A stretch of DNA of 64,000 nt from Pseudomonas viridiflava (GTDB lineage: Bacteria; Pseudomonadota; Gammaproteobacteria; Pseudomonadales; Pseudomonadaceae), in the NCBI RefSeq assembly GCF_900590885.1, contig NZ_UUON01000028.1:21844-85843 (forward strand), given 5' to 3'. Under the pieces are notes generated by a model that saw nothing but the letters and a program-made list of their open reading frames with translations, did no database searches and was not told the origin of the DNA. Numbering within the stretch: the first letter of the stretch is position 1; the number at the start of each line of letters is the position of its first letter. Shown here piece after piece: positions 15,758 to 23,863 of the stretch. The position numbers and the translations under genes are program-made.

Positions 15758-16537
15758 ATGGCTGCGATTCCCGACTGGGTGCCCATCACCCCCAGCGTCG
15801 CCATCACTCGCTTCACGGTGCTGACGGTCAATATCCACAAGGGCTTCACCGCCCTGAATCGACGTTTCATCCTGCCCGAGCTGCGTGAGGCAGTGCGCAG
15901 CGTGGGCGCCGATATGGTGTTTCTGCAGGAAATCCACGGCACCCACGAACGCCATCCGCAGCGCTACAGCGACTGGCCGAACATGCCGCAATACGAGTTC
16001 CTCGCCGACAGTATCTGGCCGCAGTTCGCCTACGGCCGCAACGCGGTCTACCCCCATGGCGACCACGGCAATGCGTTGCTGTCGAAATTCCAGATCGTGC
16101 GCTACGACAACCTCGACATCTCCCAGAGCGGCCATGAAAACCGTGGCCTGCTGCATTGCGTGCTGCGCCTGCCCGGCAACGGTAAGGAGGTGCATGCGAT
16201 CTGCATCCACCTGGGCCTGCGTGAGGTGCATCGCCAGCAGCAATTGCGCCTGCTGGAGCAGCGCATCCGCGAGATCCCGGCCGATGCGCCGCTGGTGGTG
16301 GCCGGTGATTTCAACGACTGGCGCCAAAAGGCCGACCTCAGCCAAAGCGGCCTCACCGAAGTGTTCGTGCACAGCCAAGGCAAGCCGCCACGCACCTTCC
16401 CGGCGCGCCTTCCATTGCTACCGCTGGACCGTATCTACGTGCGCAACCTGAAGATCCATAACCCGCGGGTGCTCACCACCCGCCCCTGGTCCCATCTGTC
16501 TGACCATGTGCCGCTGTCGGTAGAGGTTGAGATATGA
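15758..16537 (+). CDS. Endonuclease/exonuclease/phosphatase-family protein (YbhP-like)
   Basis: The 259-residue protein has the EEP fold motifs: TVNIHKGF near the N-terminus, a metal-binding glutamate in FLQEIHGTHE, VVAGDFNDWR in the C-terminal half, and a final histidine in LSDHVPL. These residues are the usual Mg-dependent phosphoesterase site. It heads a three-gene unit with a cardiolipin synthase and a YbhN-like membrane protein. The same three families (ybhP-clsB-ybhN) form an operon in E. coli, so a role in phospholipid or polyprenol phosphate turnover is more likely than DNA repair (inference from context). The stop overlaps the next start by four bases. AGGAG lies 5 bases before the ATG. 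Confidence 0.85.
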   Translation: MAAIPDWVPITPSVAITRFTVLTVNIHKGFTALNRRFILPELREAVRSVGADMVFLQEIHGTHERHPQRYSDWPNMPQYEFLADSIWPQFAYGRNAVYPHGDHGNALLSKFQIVRYDNLDISQSGHENRGLLHCVLRLPGNGKEVHAICIHLGLREVHRQQQLRLLEQRIREIPADAPLVVAGDFNDWRQKADLSQSGLTEVFVHSQGKPPRTFPARLPLLPLDRIYVRNLKIHNPRVLTTRPWSHLSDHVPLSVEVEI

Positions 16538-17796
16538 ACGTTGCCGTAGAGCACATCGCCACCGACCAGCCACCGGACGAAGCCAAAGCCCGCGATCTGG
16601 ATTACGGCTGGCAGCGCGACAACCAGGTGGAGCTGCTGGAGAACGGCGAGGCTTACTTCCCCAAGGTGTTTGAGGCCTTGCGCGGCGCGCGGCGCGAGAT
16701 TCTGCTGGAGACCTTTATTCTCTTCGAGGACAAAGTCGGCACTGAGCTGCACGGCATTTTGATCGAGGCGGCGCAACGTGGGGTCAAGGTGGTGGTGAGC
16801 CTCGACGGCTTTGGCTGCGGCGAGCTGAGCCCGGGCTTTCTCGGCGAGTTGGCCGACGCGGGGGTGGCGGTGCAGATGTTCGACCCGGCGTCCAAGACCC
16901 TGGGCATTCGCACCAACTGGTTTCGCCGCCTGCACCGCAAGATCGTGGTGGTGGATGCGACGGTGGGGTTTATCGGCGGGATCAACTTTTCCGCCGACCA
17001 CCTGGGGGATTTCGGCCCCGAAGCCAAGCAGGATTACGCGGTGCAGGTGACCGGCCCGGCGGTGGCCGACTTGCATCATTTCGCCCTCGCGCAAAGCGGC
17101 CGCCAGGTGCGCACGCGGCGCGGTTGGCGGCGGCGCCAGCAACGGCCGTCGTTGTGGACGGGCGAGCCAGGCGATGGCCTGGTGCGTCTGATTTACCGCG
17201 ACAATATCCAGCACCGCGACGATATCGAAGAGGCGTATATCCACGCGCTAAGCCAAGCCAAGCAACGGGTGGTGATCGCCAACGCGTATTTCTTCCCGGG
17301 CTACCGCCTGCTGCGTGAAATCCGCAATGCCGCGCGGCGCGGCGTGCAGGTGCAACTGATCATGCAAGGCCAGCCCGACGTGCTGTTGGCCAAGCTGGCC
17401 GCGCGCATGCTTTACGACTATTTGCTCAAGGACGGCGTGGTGATTCACGAGTATTGCCAGCGCCCGCTGCACGGCAAAGTCGCGCTGGTGGATGACGAAT
17501 GGAGCACCGTGGGCTCGAGCAACCTCGACCCGCTGAGCCTGTCGCTGAACCTCGAAGCCAATGTGCTGATTCGCGACCGGGCATTCAATCAGCAGCTGTA
17601 TGAACGCCTGGAAGTGCTGGCCAAAAACCATTGCCAGACCATGCCGGAAAACCGCAAGCCGCGCCTGTGGTTATGGCGTTTGACCGTGGGTTTTCTGGTG
17701 TTCCATGTGATGCGTCACTTCCCCGCGCTGACCGGCTGGCTGCCGGCGCACAAGCCGCGTTTGCAGCCGGTCGAGGGCCAGGTCCATGGGCGCTGA
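16534..17796 (+). CDS. clsB: Cardiolipin synthase B (phospholipase D superfamily)
   Basis: The 420-residue protein has two HKD catalytic motifs: HRKIVVVD starting at His134 and HGKVALVD starting at His313, each followed by a GG/SSN phosphate-binding segment (FIGGINFS and TVGSSNLDP). ClsB transfers a phosphatidyl group to make cardiolipin, and the E. coli enzyme also uses phosphatidylglycerol with phosphatidylethanolamine. It has no N-terminal transmembrane pair, unlike ClsA. A C-terminal hydrophobic stretch (LTVGFLVFHVMRHFPALTG) may anchor it to the inner membrane. It overlaps the EEP gene by 4 bases and the YbhN-like gene by 11 bases, a tightly coupled operon. Confidence 0.9.
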   Translation: MNVAVEHIATDQPPDEAKARDLDYGWQRDNQVELLENGEAYFPKVFEALRGARREILLETFILFEDKVGTELHGILIEAAQRGVKVVVSLDGFGCGELSPGFLGELADAGVAVQMFDPASKTLGIRTNWFRRLHRKIVVVDATVGFIGGINFSADHLGDFGPEAKQDYAVQVTGPAVADLHHFALAQSGRQVRTRRGWRRRQQRPSLWTGEPGDGLVRLIYRDNIQHRDDIEEAYIHALSQAKQRVVIANAYFFPGYRLLREIRNAARRGVQVQLIMQGQPDVLLAKLAARMLYDYLLKDGVVIHEYCQRPLHGKVALVDDEWSTVGSSNLDPLSLSLNLEANVLIRDRAFNQQLYERLEVLAKNHCQTMPENRKPRLWLWRLTVGFLVFHVMRHFPALTGWLPAHKPRLQPVEGQVHGR

Positions 17797-18730
17797 ACGT
17801 TTCAAGCGCTGGAAGAAACCGCTGACCATCGCGTTTTTCCTGTTGCTGATTGTGCTGTTCACCCTGCTCGCCCGACGCATCGACTGGAGCGAAGTGTTCC
17901 AGACCCTAGGCGACTTCAAAGTACGCACATTGATCATTGCCAGCGGGCTGACGCTGTGCAGTTTTATCGTCTACGCCTGCTTCGACCTGATCGGCCGCAC
18001 CTACATTCGCCAGCCGCTGGGGTGGAAGCAGATCTTGCCGGTAGGAATCATCAGCTATGCGTTCAACCTTAACCTGAGCGCCTGGGTCGGCGGCATTGCC
18101 ATGCGTTACCGGCTGTATTCGCGGTTGGGAGTGAGCACCAGCAATATTGCCAAGATCCTCGGCTTGAGCCTGGCCACCAATTGGTTTGGCTATATGGCAT
18201 TGGCCGGAGTGGTGTTCAGCAGCGGGCTGGTGACCATGCCGCCGGGCTGGAAAGTCAGTAGCGCGGCGTTGCAGGGTATTGGCGCGCTGCTGGTGTTGGC
18301 GAGCCTGGGCTACCTGGCGGCGTGCCAGTTTTCCAAGAAGCGCGCATGGTCGATTCGCGGGATCGAAATCAACCTGCCCTCCTTGCGCATGGCCTGCCTG
18401 CAACTGGCGCTGGGCGCGCTGAACTGGTCGCTGATGGCGGCGGTGATTTTTACCTTGCTGCCGGCCAAGCTGGACTATCCGCTGGTGCTTGGCGTGCTGC
18501 TGATCAGCGCGATTGCCGGCGTGGTTACCCACATCCCCGCCGGGCTCGGCGTGCTGGAAGCGGTGTTTATTGCGCTGCTGCAACACGAAGCCTCACGCGG
18601 CAGTTTGCTGGCCGGCTTGATTGCGTACCGTGCGATTTACTTTATTTGCCCGCTGCTGATTGCGCTGGTGATGTACCTGGGCGTGGAAGCCAAGGCCAAG
18701 GCGTTGCGGGTGAAAAAAACACCCGCTTAA
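17786..18730 (+). CDS. ybhN: YbhN/UPF0104-family integral membrane protein (LPG synthase-like membrane domain)
   Basis: The 314-residue protein is almost wholly hydrophobic, with about eight transmembrane segments and the lysylphosphatidylglycerol-synthetase membrane domain pattern, including SAWVGGIAMRYRLYSRLGVS and the C-terminal HIPAGLGVLEAVFIALL. It lacks the soluble aminoacyl-transfer domain of MprF, so it is not a lysyl-PG synthase. Relatives behave as lipid flippases or lipid partners. Its start lies inside the end of clsB and the gene order equals E. coli ybhP-clsB-ybhN. It probably works on the product or substrate of ClsB (inference). It converges with the hydrolase gene. Confidence 0.85.
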   Translation: MGAERFKRWKKPLTIAFFLLLIVLFTLLARRIDWSEVFQTLGDFKVRTLIIASGLTLCSFIVYACFDLIGRTYIRQPLGWKQILPVGIISYAFNLNLSAWVGGIAMRYRLYSRLGVSTSNIAKILGLSLATNWFGYMALAGVVFSSGLVTMPPGWKVSSAALQGIGALLVLASLGYLAACQFSKKRAWSIRGIEINLPSLRMACLQLALGALNWSLMAAVIFTLLPAKLDYPLVLGVLLISAIAGVVTHIPAGLGVLEAVFIALLQHEASRGSLLAGLIAYRAIYFICPLLIALVMYLGVEAKAKALRVKKTPA

Positions 18731-18733
18731 ACC

Positions 18734-19489
18734 CTAGCGGGCCTGGATGATGCTCAACCGCTCGCCCACCACCATCTCGGTGATCCAGTCCACCAGGATC
18801 GAGGTGTAGGCCTGCTGGGACACCGGGTCACTCAAGGAGTGGTCGGCGCCATCGATGATGCGGTGGGTCAGGGAATGAGTCTGCTGGCACGCCGCGCGGT
18901 AACTCATGATAGTGGCGTGGGGCACGTGGTCGTCGGTTTCCGACTCGACGATCAGCACATCCCCGGTGAATTTCGCGCAGGCATGCAGGGCGCGATTGGT
19001 TTCGGCGTGCACCAGGGTGCTGCGGTAATCCATCAAATCCATCTTGTCCAGATCGCGCTTGGGCTTGAGCCATTCCTGGTCGCGGTACAACGCCGGCACA
19101 CGTAGCGCCAGCCAACGTACCGGGCGCAAGGAGGTGAGTATCGCCGCGAGGTAACCGCCATAACTGGTGCCCACCACCGCCACTGCGGAAGTGTCGATGG
19201 CCGGGTGGGAAAGCAGCCGGTCATAGGCTGCCAGCAGGTCGCGCAGGTTGTCTTCGCGGGTCACTCGCGACAATGGAATACCGGTGCCAGCATGCCCGCG
19301 CAGGTCGAAGGTCAGGCACACGCAGCCAAGGCCGGCGATGCCTTTGGCGCGTTCCAGGTCACGCTCCTGGCTGCCGCCCCAACCGTGCACAAACAGCACG
19401 CCGGGGACTTTGGATTTGGGGCTCAGGAACGTCCCGCTCATCTGTTCGTCGTCGATATCGATCGCAATGCTTTCGCTTCTAGCCGTCAT
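18734..19489 (-). CDS. Alpha/beta hydrolase (S9/dienelactone-like)
   Basis: The 251-residue protein has the oxyanion region VLFVHGWGGSQ, the nucleophile elbow GTSYGGY, an acidic segment VESETDDHVPH and a catalytic histidine in GADHSL. The pattern fits acyl-ester or peptide hydrolases of the BAAT/dienelactone group. No signal peptide is visible. Its start ATG (19489) lies 11 bases inside the end of the DUF3182 gene, so the two are translated from one mRNA. The substrate is unknown. The pair is a candidate two-step module: an ATP-grasp-like ligase and a hydrolase (see findings). Confidence 0.85.
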   Translation of the reverse strand: MTARSESIAIDIDDEQMSGTFLSPKSKVPGVLFVHGWGGSQERDLERAKGIAGLGCVCLTFDLRGHAGTGIPLSRVTREDNLRDLLAAYDRLLSHPAIDTSAVAVVGTSYGGYLAAILTSLRPVRWLALRVPALYRDQEWLKPKRDLDKMDLMDYRSTLVHAETNRALHACAKFTGDVLIVESETDDHVPHATIMSYRAACQQTHSLTHRIIDGADHSLSDPVSQQAYTSILVDWITEMVVGERLSIIQAR

Positions 19490-20588
19490 AAGATTTAACC
19501 GTCACGTACTTGAGAAGAAAGTCGCTGTTTTCGGCCGGGCCGCGATACACCTCGATGGCATCCGCCGGCAGCGCCTGGTCCACGTAGGTTTCCACCGAGG
19601 ACACGTGAATGGCCTTCAGACCTGGGTTGTTGATGAAGCTCTGCAGCGCCGCGACTTCCGCGCTGCTGGCCCCGCCCATGCGCCAGGATTGTTCGAGCAC
19701 ACCACTGCGGCGCTGGCCATCGCTGGCCAGGCCTTGGGCGATGTCGTAGTTGCGCCGCGAAGCATAGAAGCCAGGGTAAGCCTCATCGGCGGCAGCGTCG
19801 AATACCTGGGCCTGTTCGATGGCTAGGCGCACGTCGTCGGGCAGCTCGAGTTTGAGCAAGTCCTCGTAATAGCCGGGCACCACCAGCAGGTCGGAGCCGC
19901 CGTACACTTCTTCGCCATGCCCGTCCTGAGTCAGGTATTGCTCGCCGCAGTAGCTGAACACGTGATCGCCGATAAAGCTCTGGCCCACGCTATGGGTGAC
20001 CACGTCGCGCAGATCCTGCTCCAGCACCACGCCATCACTGAACAGTTTAGCTGCGTCGGGTCGCGCAAGCAGCGCGTCGAACTCATCCAGGCTGTGGATA
20101 ACTTCCTGGCCACGCCCGGCGCAGGCGTGCACCGGTTTCAGGCGGATCGGCCCGCTGTGCAGCAGGCGAGTGGCGGCTTCAAGGGCATCCTCTATGGCGA
20201 ATACGCTGAGGCCGTCCAGCACCACCTCGCGCACGCGCTCACAGAACTTCGGCGACCAGCCTTCCGGCACCGTGGCCTCAGGGCCCAAAACGCCGTGGCT
20301 GATCGCCTTGGTGCAAATGAAGTCGTGATCGACATAACCGCCCCACAGGTCCTCCGGGCCTTTGATATTCAGCGCGCGGGCCTGGCCCGGGCCGACCAGG
20401 GTTTGCGTCGGCAACAGGTACAGGTCTCGACCGGCATGCTTGTGAGGCTCATAGCTGCCGCCGAATTTGAGCCCCAATATCTGCGCCAGCCAGCGCGCCA
20501 GGGTCAGGTTGGTGCCCACCTCATGCTGCGGCGCGCCCTCTCGCGTGGAGTGGGCGACCACCTGTCTTTTGCGTGGTGCTGGGGTCAT
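19479..20588 (-). CDS. DUF3182-family protein (possible diverged ATP-grasp enzyme)
   Basis: From ATG 20588 (AGGGGG about 6 bases upstream) the product is 369 residues. The family is known only as DUF3182. I see an ATP-grasp-like pattern: IRLKPVHACAGRGQEV near the middle (Lys followed by a Gly-rich loop), VVLEQDL (adenine-side Glu), and a C-terminal EQSWRMGGASSAE that could be the Mg/phosphate site. This assignment is inference. The N-terminal part has GTNLTLARWLAQILG and GRDLYLLPTQTLVG. An in-frame ATG at 20654 would add 22 residues without an apparent ribosome binding site. It is the first gene of the pair with the hydrolase. Confidence 0.7.
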   Translation of the reverse strand: MTPAPRKRQVVAHSTREGAPQHEVGTNLTLARWLAQILGLKFGGSYEPHKHAGRDLYLLPTQTLVGPGQARALNIKGPEDLWGGYVDHDFICTKAISHGVLGPEATVPEGWSPKFCERVREVVLDGLSVFAIEDALEAATRLLHSGPIRLKPVHACAGRGQEVIHSLDEFDALLARPDAAKLFSDGVVLEQDLRDVVTHSVGQSFIGDHVFSYCGEQYLTQDGHGEEVYGGSDLLVVPGYYEDLLKLELPDDVRLAIEQAQVFDAAADEAYPGFYASRRNYDIAQGLASDGQRRSGVLEQSWRMGGASSAEVAALQSFINNPGLKAIHVSSVETYVDQALPADAIEVYRGPAENSDFLLKYVTVKSYDG

Positions 20589-20759
20589 GCGTCCCCCTTG
20601 GCGATCCCGCCATGTGTGTAACAGGAAGGTTGCAGGGATCAGGCCAAGGCGCATTCAAGGGGGATGGTTTTGAAATCAATCAGTTGCGGAAAAACCGATG
20701 GCAGTTGGCCTGTTTGATTCTGCACGACGCCGCTTGATCGGCACGGCGTTCTGCACGAT

Positions 20760-21719
20760 TCACACCCCGAAACGGCTACGGTAATCGCTGGGGGCCAGCC
20801 CGGTGATTTTCTTGAAAGTGGCGCGAAAGGCGCTCGGGTCCTGATACCCCACGGTCCAGGCAATATGATCGATGGTGCCGTTGGTGAACTCCAGCATCTG
20901 CCGGGCCTTGCCCACCCGCAGGTGCTGGCAGTATTCGGTGGGTTTGAGCCCGGTGGCGCTGCGAAAGCGCCGCAGGAACGTGCGCTCCTCCAGGCCCGCC
21001 TCTTGCGCCATCGCCGCCACGGACACATCCACCGCGCCACTCGCCTGCAGCCAATGCTGAACCTTGAGGATGGCTGCGTCGCCATGCCCGAGGATCGGCG
21101 CAAAGTTGCTGCCGCACTGGCTGGCGCTGTCGCTGTGTTCGATCACCAAAAAGCGCGCGGTGTCGGCGGCGATGCTCGGCCCCATCAGGCGGTCGACCAG
21201 GCGTAGGCCCAATTCGGACCAGGCCATGAGGCCGGCGGTGGTGATCAAATCGCCATCGTCGACAATCGGCTTGTCCGCCTCCATGCGCACGGCCGGGAAA
21301 CGAGCAGCAAAGGACTTGGCAGACGACCAATGAGTGGTGGCGCTGCGCCCATCCAGCAAGCCGCTGCGCGCCAGCATGATCGAGCCGATGCACACGCCGC
21401 CGAGCACGGTGCCGGCCGCGTGTTGCTGGCGAAGCCACTCCAGCAGCGCGGGCGGCGCTTGGGCTTCGCTGAATTCACCAATGGACGGAGGCACCAGCAC
21501 GGCCATCAAGGGTTGGTCGGGGCCGGGCTGGCTGTCGAAGACCTTGGTCGGTGTGCCGTCGCCATTGACCTGCCAGTGGCTGACCCGCAGCAGCGGCAAT
21601 TGCGCAGATTGATGCTCGGCAGCGATCCGGTTGGCCACGCCAAACAGGTCGGTCAAGCCATGCACCGCCGCCAGTTGCGCGCCCTGGTAGATCAACACGC
21701 CCAGCTCAACCATCGCCAT
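20760..21719 (-). CDS. GlxA-family AraC-type transcriptional regulator with DJ-1/PfpI domain
   Basis: From ATG 21719 the product is 319 residues. The N-terminal half is a DJ-1/PfpI (amidase-like) domain (LGVLIYQGAQLAAVHGL and TVLGGVCIGSIMLARSGLLDG, the latter holding the nucleophile-elbow Cys). The C-terminal half is an AraC helix-turn-helix domain (about 215-319) with two HTH motifs, including EERTFLRRFRSATGLKPTEYCQHLRVGKA. Such GlxA/CdhR regulators respond to small metabolites such as betaines or amino acids. It is divergent from the cysteine hydrolase gene 96 bases away and may control it (inference). Starting at 21755 would add 12 residues. AGGGGG lies 10 bases before the start chosen. 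Confidence 0.87.
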   Translation of the reverse strand: MAMVELGVLIYQGAQLAAVHGLTDLFGVANRIAAEHQSAQLPLLRVSHWQVNGDGTPTKVFDSQPGPDQPLMAVLVPPSIGEFSEAQAPPALLEWLRQQHAAGTVLGGVCIGSIMLARSGLLDGRSATTHWSSAKSFAARFPAVRMEADKPIVDDGDLITTAGLMAWSELGLRLVDRLMGPSIAADTARFLVIEHSDSASQCGSNFAPILGHGDAAILKVQHWLQASGAVDVSVAAMAQEAGLEERTFLRRFRSATGLKPTEYCQHLRVGKARQMLEFTNGTIDHIAWTVGYQDPSAFRATFKKITGLAPSDYRSRFGV

Positions 21720-21815
21720 TGTCAGTTTTCCCCCTGTTATTGTCGGTGCAGCCAATGCCAGGCGTCGGCGCCAGCTAAGATACTGAGCCCATCAACCCAT
21801 CACGAGGCACTACCC

Positions 21816-22379
21816 ATGGCCAAGCAAGCGCTCATCCTAATCGATATCCAGAACGACTACTTCCCCCGGGGCAAGTGGCCGCTTGACGGCGTGGAAGCGG
21901 CGGCGGACAAAGCGGCGCAGGTGCTGCAAGCATTTCGTGCGGCAGGAGACGCGGTGATTCATGTGCGCCACGAATTCACCGCCGAGGACGCGCCGTTCTT
22001 CACCCCCGGTTCCGAAGGTGCGCACTTGCACCCCAAGGTGCTGAACCAGGGCGATGAGCCTGTGGTGCTCAAACATTTTGTGAATTCGTTTCGCGAAACC
22101 AACCTGCGCACGTTGCTCGAACAACGCAGCATCACCGAGGTGGTGGTGGTCGGCAGCATGAGCCACATGTGCGTCGACGCCGTGGTGCGCGCCGCCGCGG
22201 ACCTGGGCTACAAAGTCACGGTGATTCATGACGCCTGCGCTACCCGTGACCTGGACTTCAATGGCCAGGTGATTCCCGCAGCGCAGGTGCATGCCGCGTA
22301 TATGGCGTCGCTGGCGTTTGGGTATGCGGGTGTGGTGTCGGCGGAAGAATACTTGCAGGCACAAGCGGCGGCCGCGTGA
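21816..22379 (+). CDS. Cysteine hydrolase (isochorismatase family)
   Basis: The 187-residue protein has the isochorismatase-like hydrolase triad: Asp10 in LILIDIQNDYF, a Lys in VVLKHFVNSF, and Cys in VVVGSMSHMCVDAVVRAA. This is the nicotinamidase/isochorismatase fold used for amide, ureido or biuret hydrolysis. The ATG at 21816 has GAGG 8 bases upstream; the frame is open much further upstream, but that part is antisense to the regulator gene. It is alone and divergent from the GlxA-type regulator. The real substrate is unknown. Confidence 0.88.
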   Translation: MAKQALILIDIQNDYFPRGKWPLDGVEAAADKAAQVLQAFRAAGDAVIHVRHEFTAEDAPFFTPGSEGAHLHPKVLNQGDEPVVLKHFVNSFRETNLRTLLEQRSITEVVVVGSMSHMCVDAVVRAAADLGYKVTVIHDACATRDLDFNGQVIPAAQVHAAYMASLAFGYAGVVSAEEYLQAQAAAA

Positions 22380-22395
22380 CCGCCGCGTGTGTGGT

Positions 22396-23157
22396 TTAGC
22401 GAGTGGCGATGATGAACAGGCGCGGGAATGGCAGCAACACGCTGCCATCGGCCAGGGCTGGGTAAGCCTGGGTAATCCGCGCCTGATACTCGCGTAGGAA
22501 GGCGGCTTTTTCGTCGTCGCTCAATGGCGCAAGAAACGGCCGCAATGCCGACGCCTTGAACCATTCAACCACCGCCGCATGATCGGCCAGCGGGTGCAGG
22601 TAGGTGGTGCGCCACACGTCCACAGTGCTGCAGTGTTTGCTCAGCAACTCGTAGTAGTAGCTCGCGGCGTGGCGTTCATTGTGTTTAACCGAACCGATTT
22701 TTGCAGCCCATGGACCCTCGGCCGCCACTTCGCGCGCCAGCCGGTGGGCAGGCTCGTCGAGGTTATCCGGGGTCTGCACCGCCAGCGTGCCGCCGGGCGT
22801 CAGTTGCTTGACCAGATGCGGATAGAGCGAGGCGTGGTCCGGCAGCCACTGCAGGGAGGCGTTGGCCAGGATCACATCAAATGTTTGCCCAGGATTCCAG
22901 GCGCCAATATCCGCCAGCTCGAAGTTGAGCGCCGGCAAGCGTTGGCGCGCATCGATCAGCATGTCGTCGGAGCTGTCCATGCCGGTGATGTGGGCGTGCG
23001 GGAAACGCTCGGCCAACACCTGCGTGGAGTTGCCGGGGCCGCAGCCGAGGTCGACGGCGGTGCGCACATCGGTATTGGGAATCGCCGCCACCAGGTCGCG
23101 GACGGGGCGGGTGCGCTGCTGTTCGAACAGGGTGTACTGCTTGGCTGACCAGGTCAT
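22396..23157 (-). CDS. tam: Trans-aconitate 2-methyltransferase
   Basis: The 253-residue protein has a class I SAM-binding motif DLGCGPGNST (about 36-45), the next acidic residue in ITGMDSSDDML, and the Tam-typical ANASLQWLPDH and AVQTPDNLDEP segments. Tam methylates trans-aconitate, a toxic by-product of aconitase that inhibits the TCA cycle. It begins MTWSAKQYTLFEQQRTRP, as in Tam homologues. It ends 17 bases from the cysteine hydrolase gene (convergent) and is separated from ssb by 169 bases that include the ssb terminator. Confidence 0.9.
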   Translation of the reverse strand: MTWSAKQYTLFEQQRTRPVRDLVAAIPNTDVRTAVDLGCGPGNSTQVLAERFPHAHITGMDSSDDMLIDARQRLPALNFELADIGAWNPGQTFDVILANASLQWLPDHASLYPHLVKQLTPGGTLAVQTPDNLDEPAHRLAREVAAEGPWAAKIGSVKHNERHAASYYYELLSKHCSTVDVWRTTYLHPLADHAAVVEWFKASALRPFLAPLSDDEKAAFLREYQARITQAYPALADGSVLLPFPRLFIIATR

Positions 23158-23271
23158 CGCGGCTTTCCTTCCTTTCAGAGGCTTGATTTAGAGGCTGGCC
23201 CCAGCCTAAATCTTGTTAGCCAAGAGAACAAATTCCCGGAGGCGTCTACAGACGCTGACCACCGGCAATAA

Positions 23272-23304
23272 AAAACCCCCGAGGCTTTGGCCATCGGGGG
23301 TTTT
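23272..23304 (-). terminator. Rho-independent terminator after ssb
   Basis: Arms AAAACCCCCGA (23272-23282) and TCGGGGGTTTT (23294-23304) form an 11-base-pair stem with an 11-base loop. On the minus strand the stem is followed by a run of T (23271 downward), which fits termination of the ssb transcript. Confidence 0.85.
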
Positions 23305-23326
23305 GCTCGTTCCGGGAGGTTAGCCC

Positions 23327-23854
23327 TTAGAACGGAATATCGTCATCAAAGCTGTCGAAATCCGGAGCCGGTTGCGGAGCGGCCTGCTGTGGAGCCGGCG
23401 CCTGACGCGACTGTTGCGGTGCCGACTGTTGCGGGCGCGGAGCCTGCTGGCGTGGGGCTGGAGCGGACTGCTGGTAGTTGTTGCCCCCGCCTTGTTGGTC
23501 GCCCTGCTGTGGACGGCCGCCCAGCAGTTGCATGGTGCCTTGCATGTCGACCACGATTTCGGTGGTGTAACGCTTGATGCCGTCTTTTTCCCACTCGCGG
23601 GTTTGCAGTTTGCCTTCGATGTAGACCTGCGAACCTTTACGCAGGTATTCACCAGCGATTTCTGCCACCTTGCCGAACATCGACACACGGTGCCATTCGG
23701 TTTTCTCGACCTTCTGGCCGGTCTGCTTGTCGGTCCACTGTTCGCTGGTCGCCAGACTCAGGTTGGTCACGGCGTTACCGTTAGGCAAGTAGCGAACTTC
23801 GGGATCCTGGCCGCATGTACCGACCAATATGACTTTGTTAACCCCACGGGCCAT
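23327..23854 (-). CDS. ssb: Single-stranded DNA-binding protein
   Basis: The 175-residue protein has an OB-fold domain (about 1-110; starts MARGVNKVILVGTCGQDPEVRYLPNG), a flexible Gln/Pro/Gly-rich linker (about 115-165) and the acidic partner-binding tail DDDIPF at the extreme C-terminus. That tail recruits repair and replication proteins. AGGAG lies 5-6 bases before the ATG. The gene starts 9 bases after yajR, so the two probably form one transcript. The linker is rich in QQ and PQ repeats, typical of the genus. Confidence 0.97.
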   Translation of the reverse strand: MARGVNKVILVGTCGQDPEVRYLPNGNAVTNLSLATSEQWTDKQTGQKVEKTEWHRVSMFGKVAEIAGEYLRKGSQVYIEGKLQTREWEKDGIKRYTTEIVVDMQGTMQLLGGRPQQGDQQGGGNNYQQSAPAPRQQAPRPQQSAPQQSRQAPAPQQAAPQPAPDFDSFDDDIPF

Positions 23855-23863
23855 AACGTTCTC

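Noticed and set aside
17124..17318. Short frames inside clsB and other shadows across 16-18.7 kb
   Set aside because: They lie in other frames of genes with intact catalytic motifs and overlap-coupled starts.
23242..23255. Small hairpin GCGTCT-AC-AGACGC between tam and ssb
   Set aside because: The loop of two bases is too tight for a stable RNA hairpin and the site has no T run; the real terminator lies next to it.
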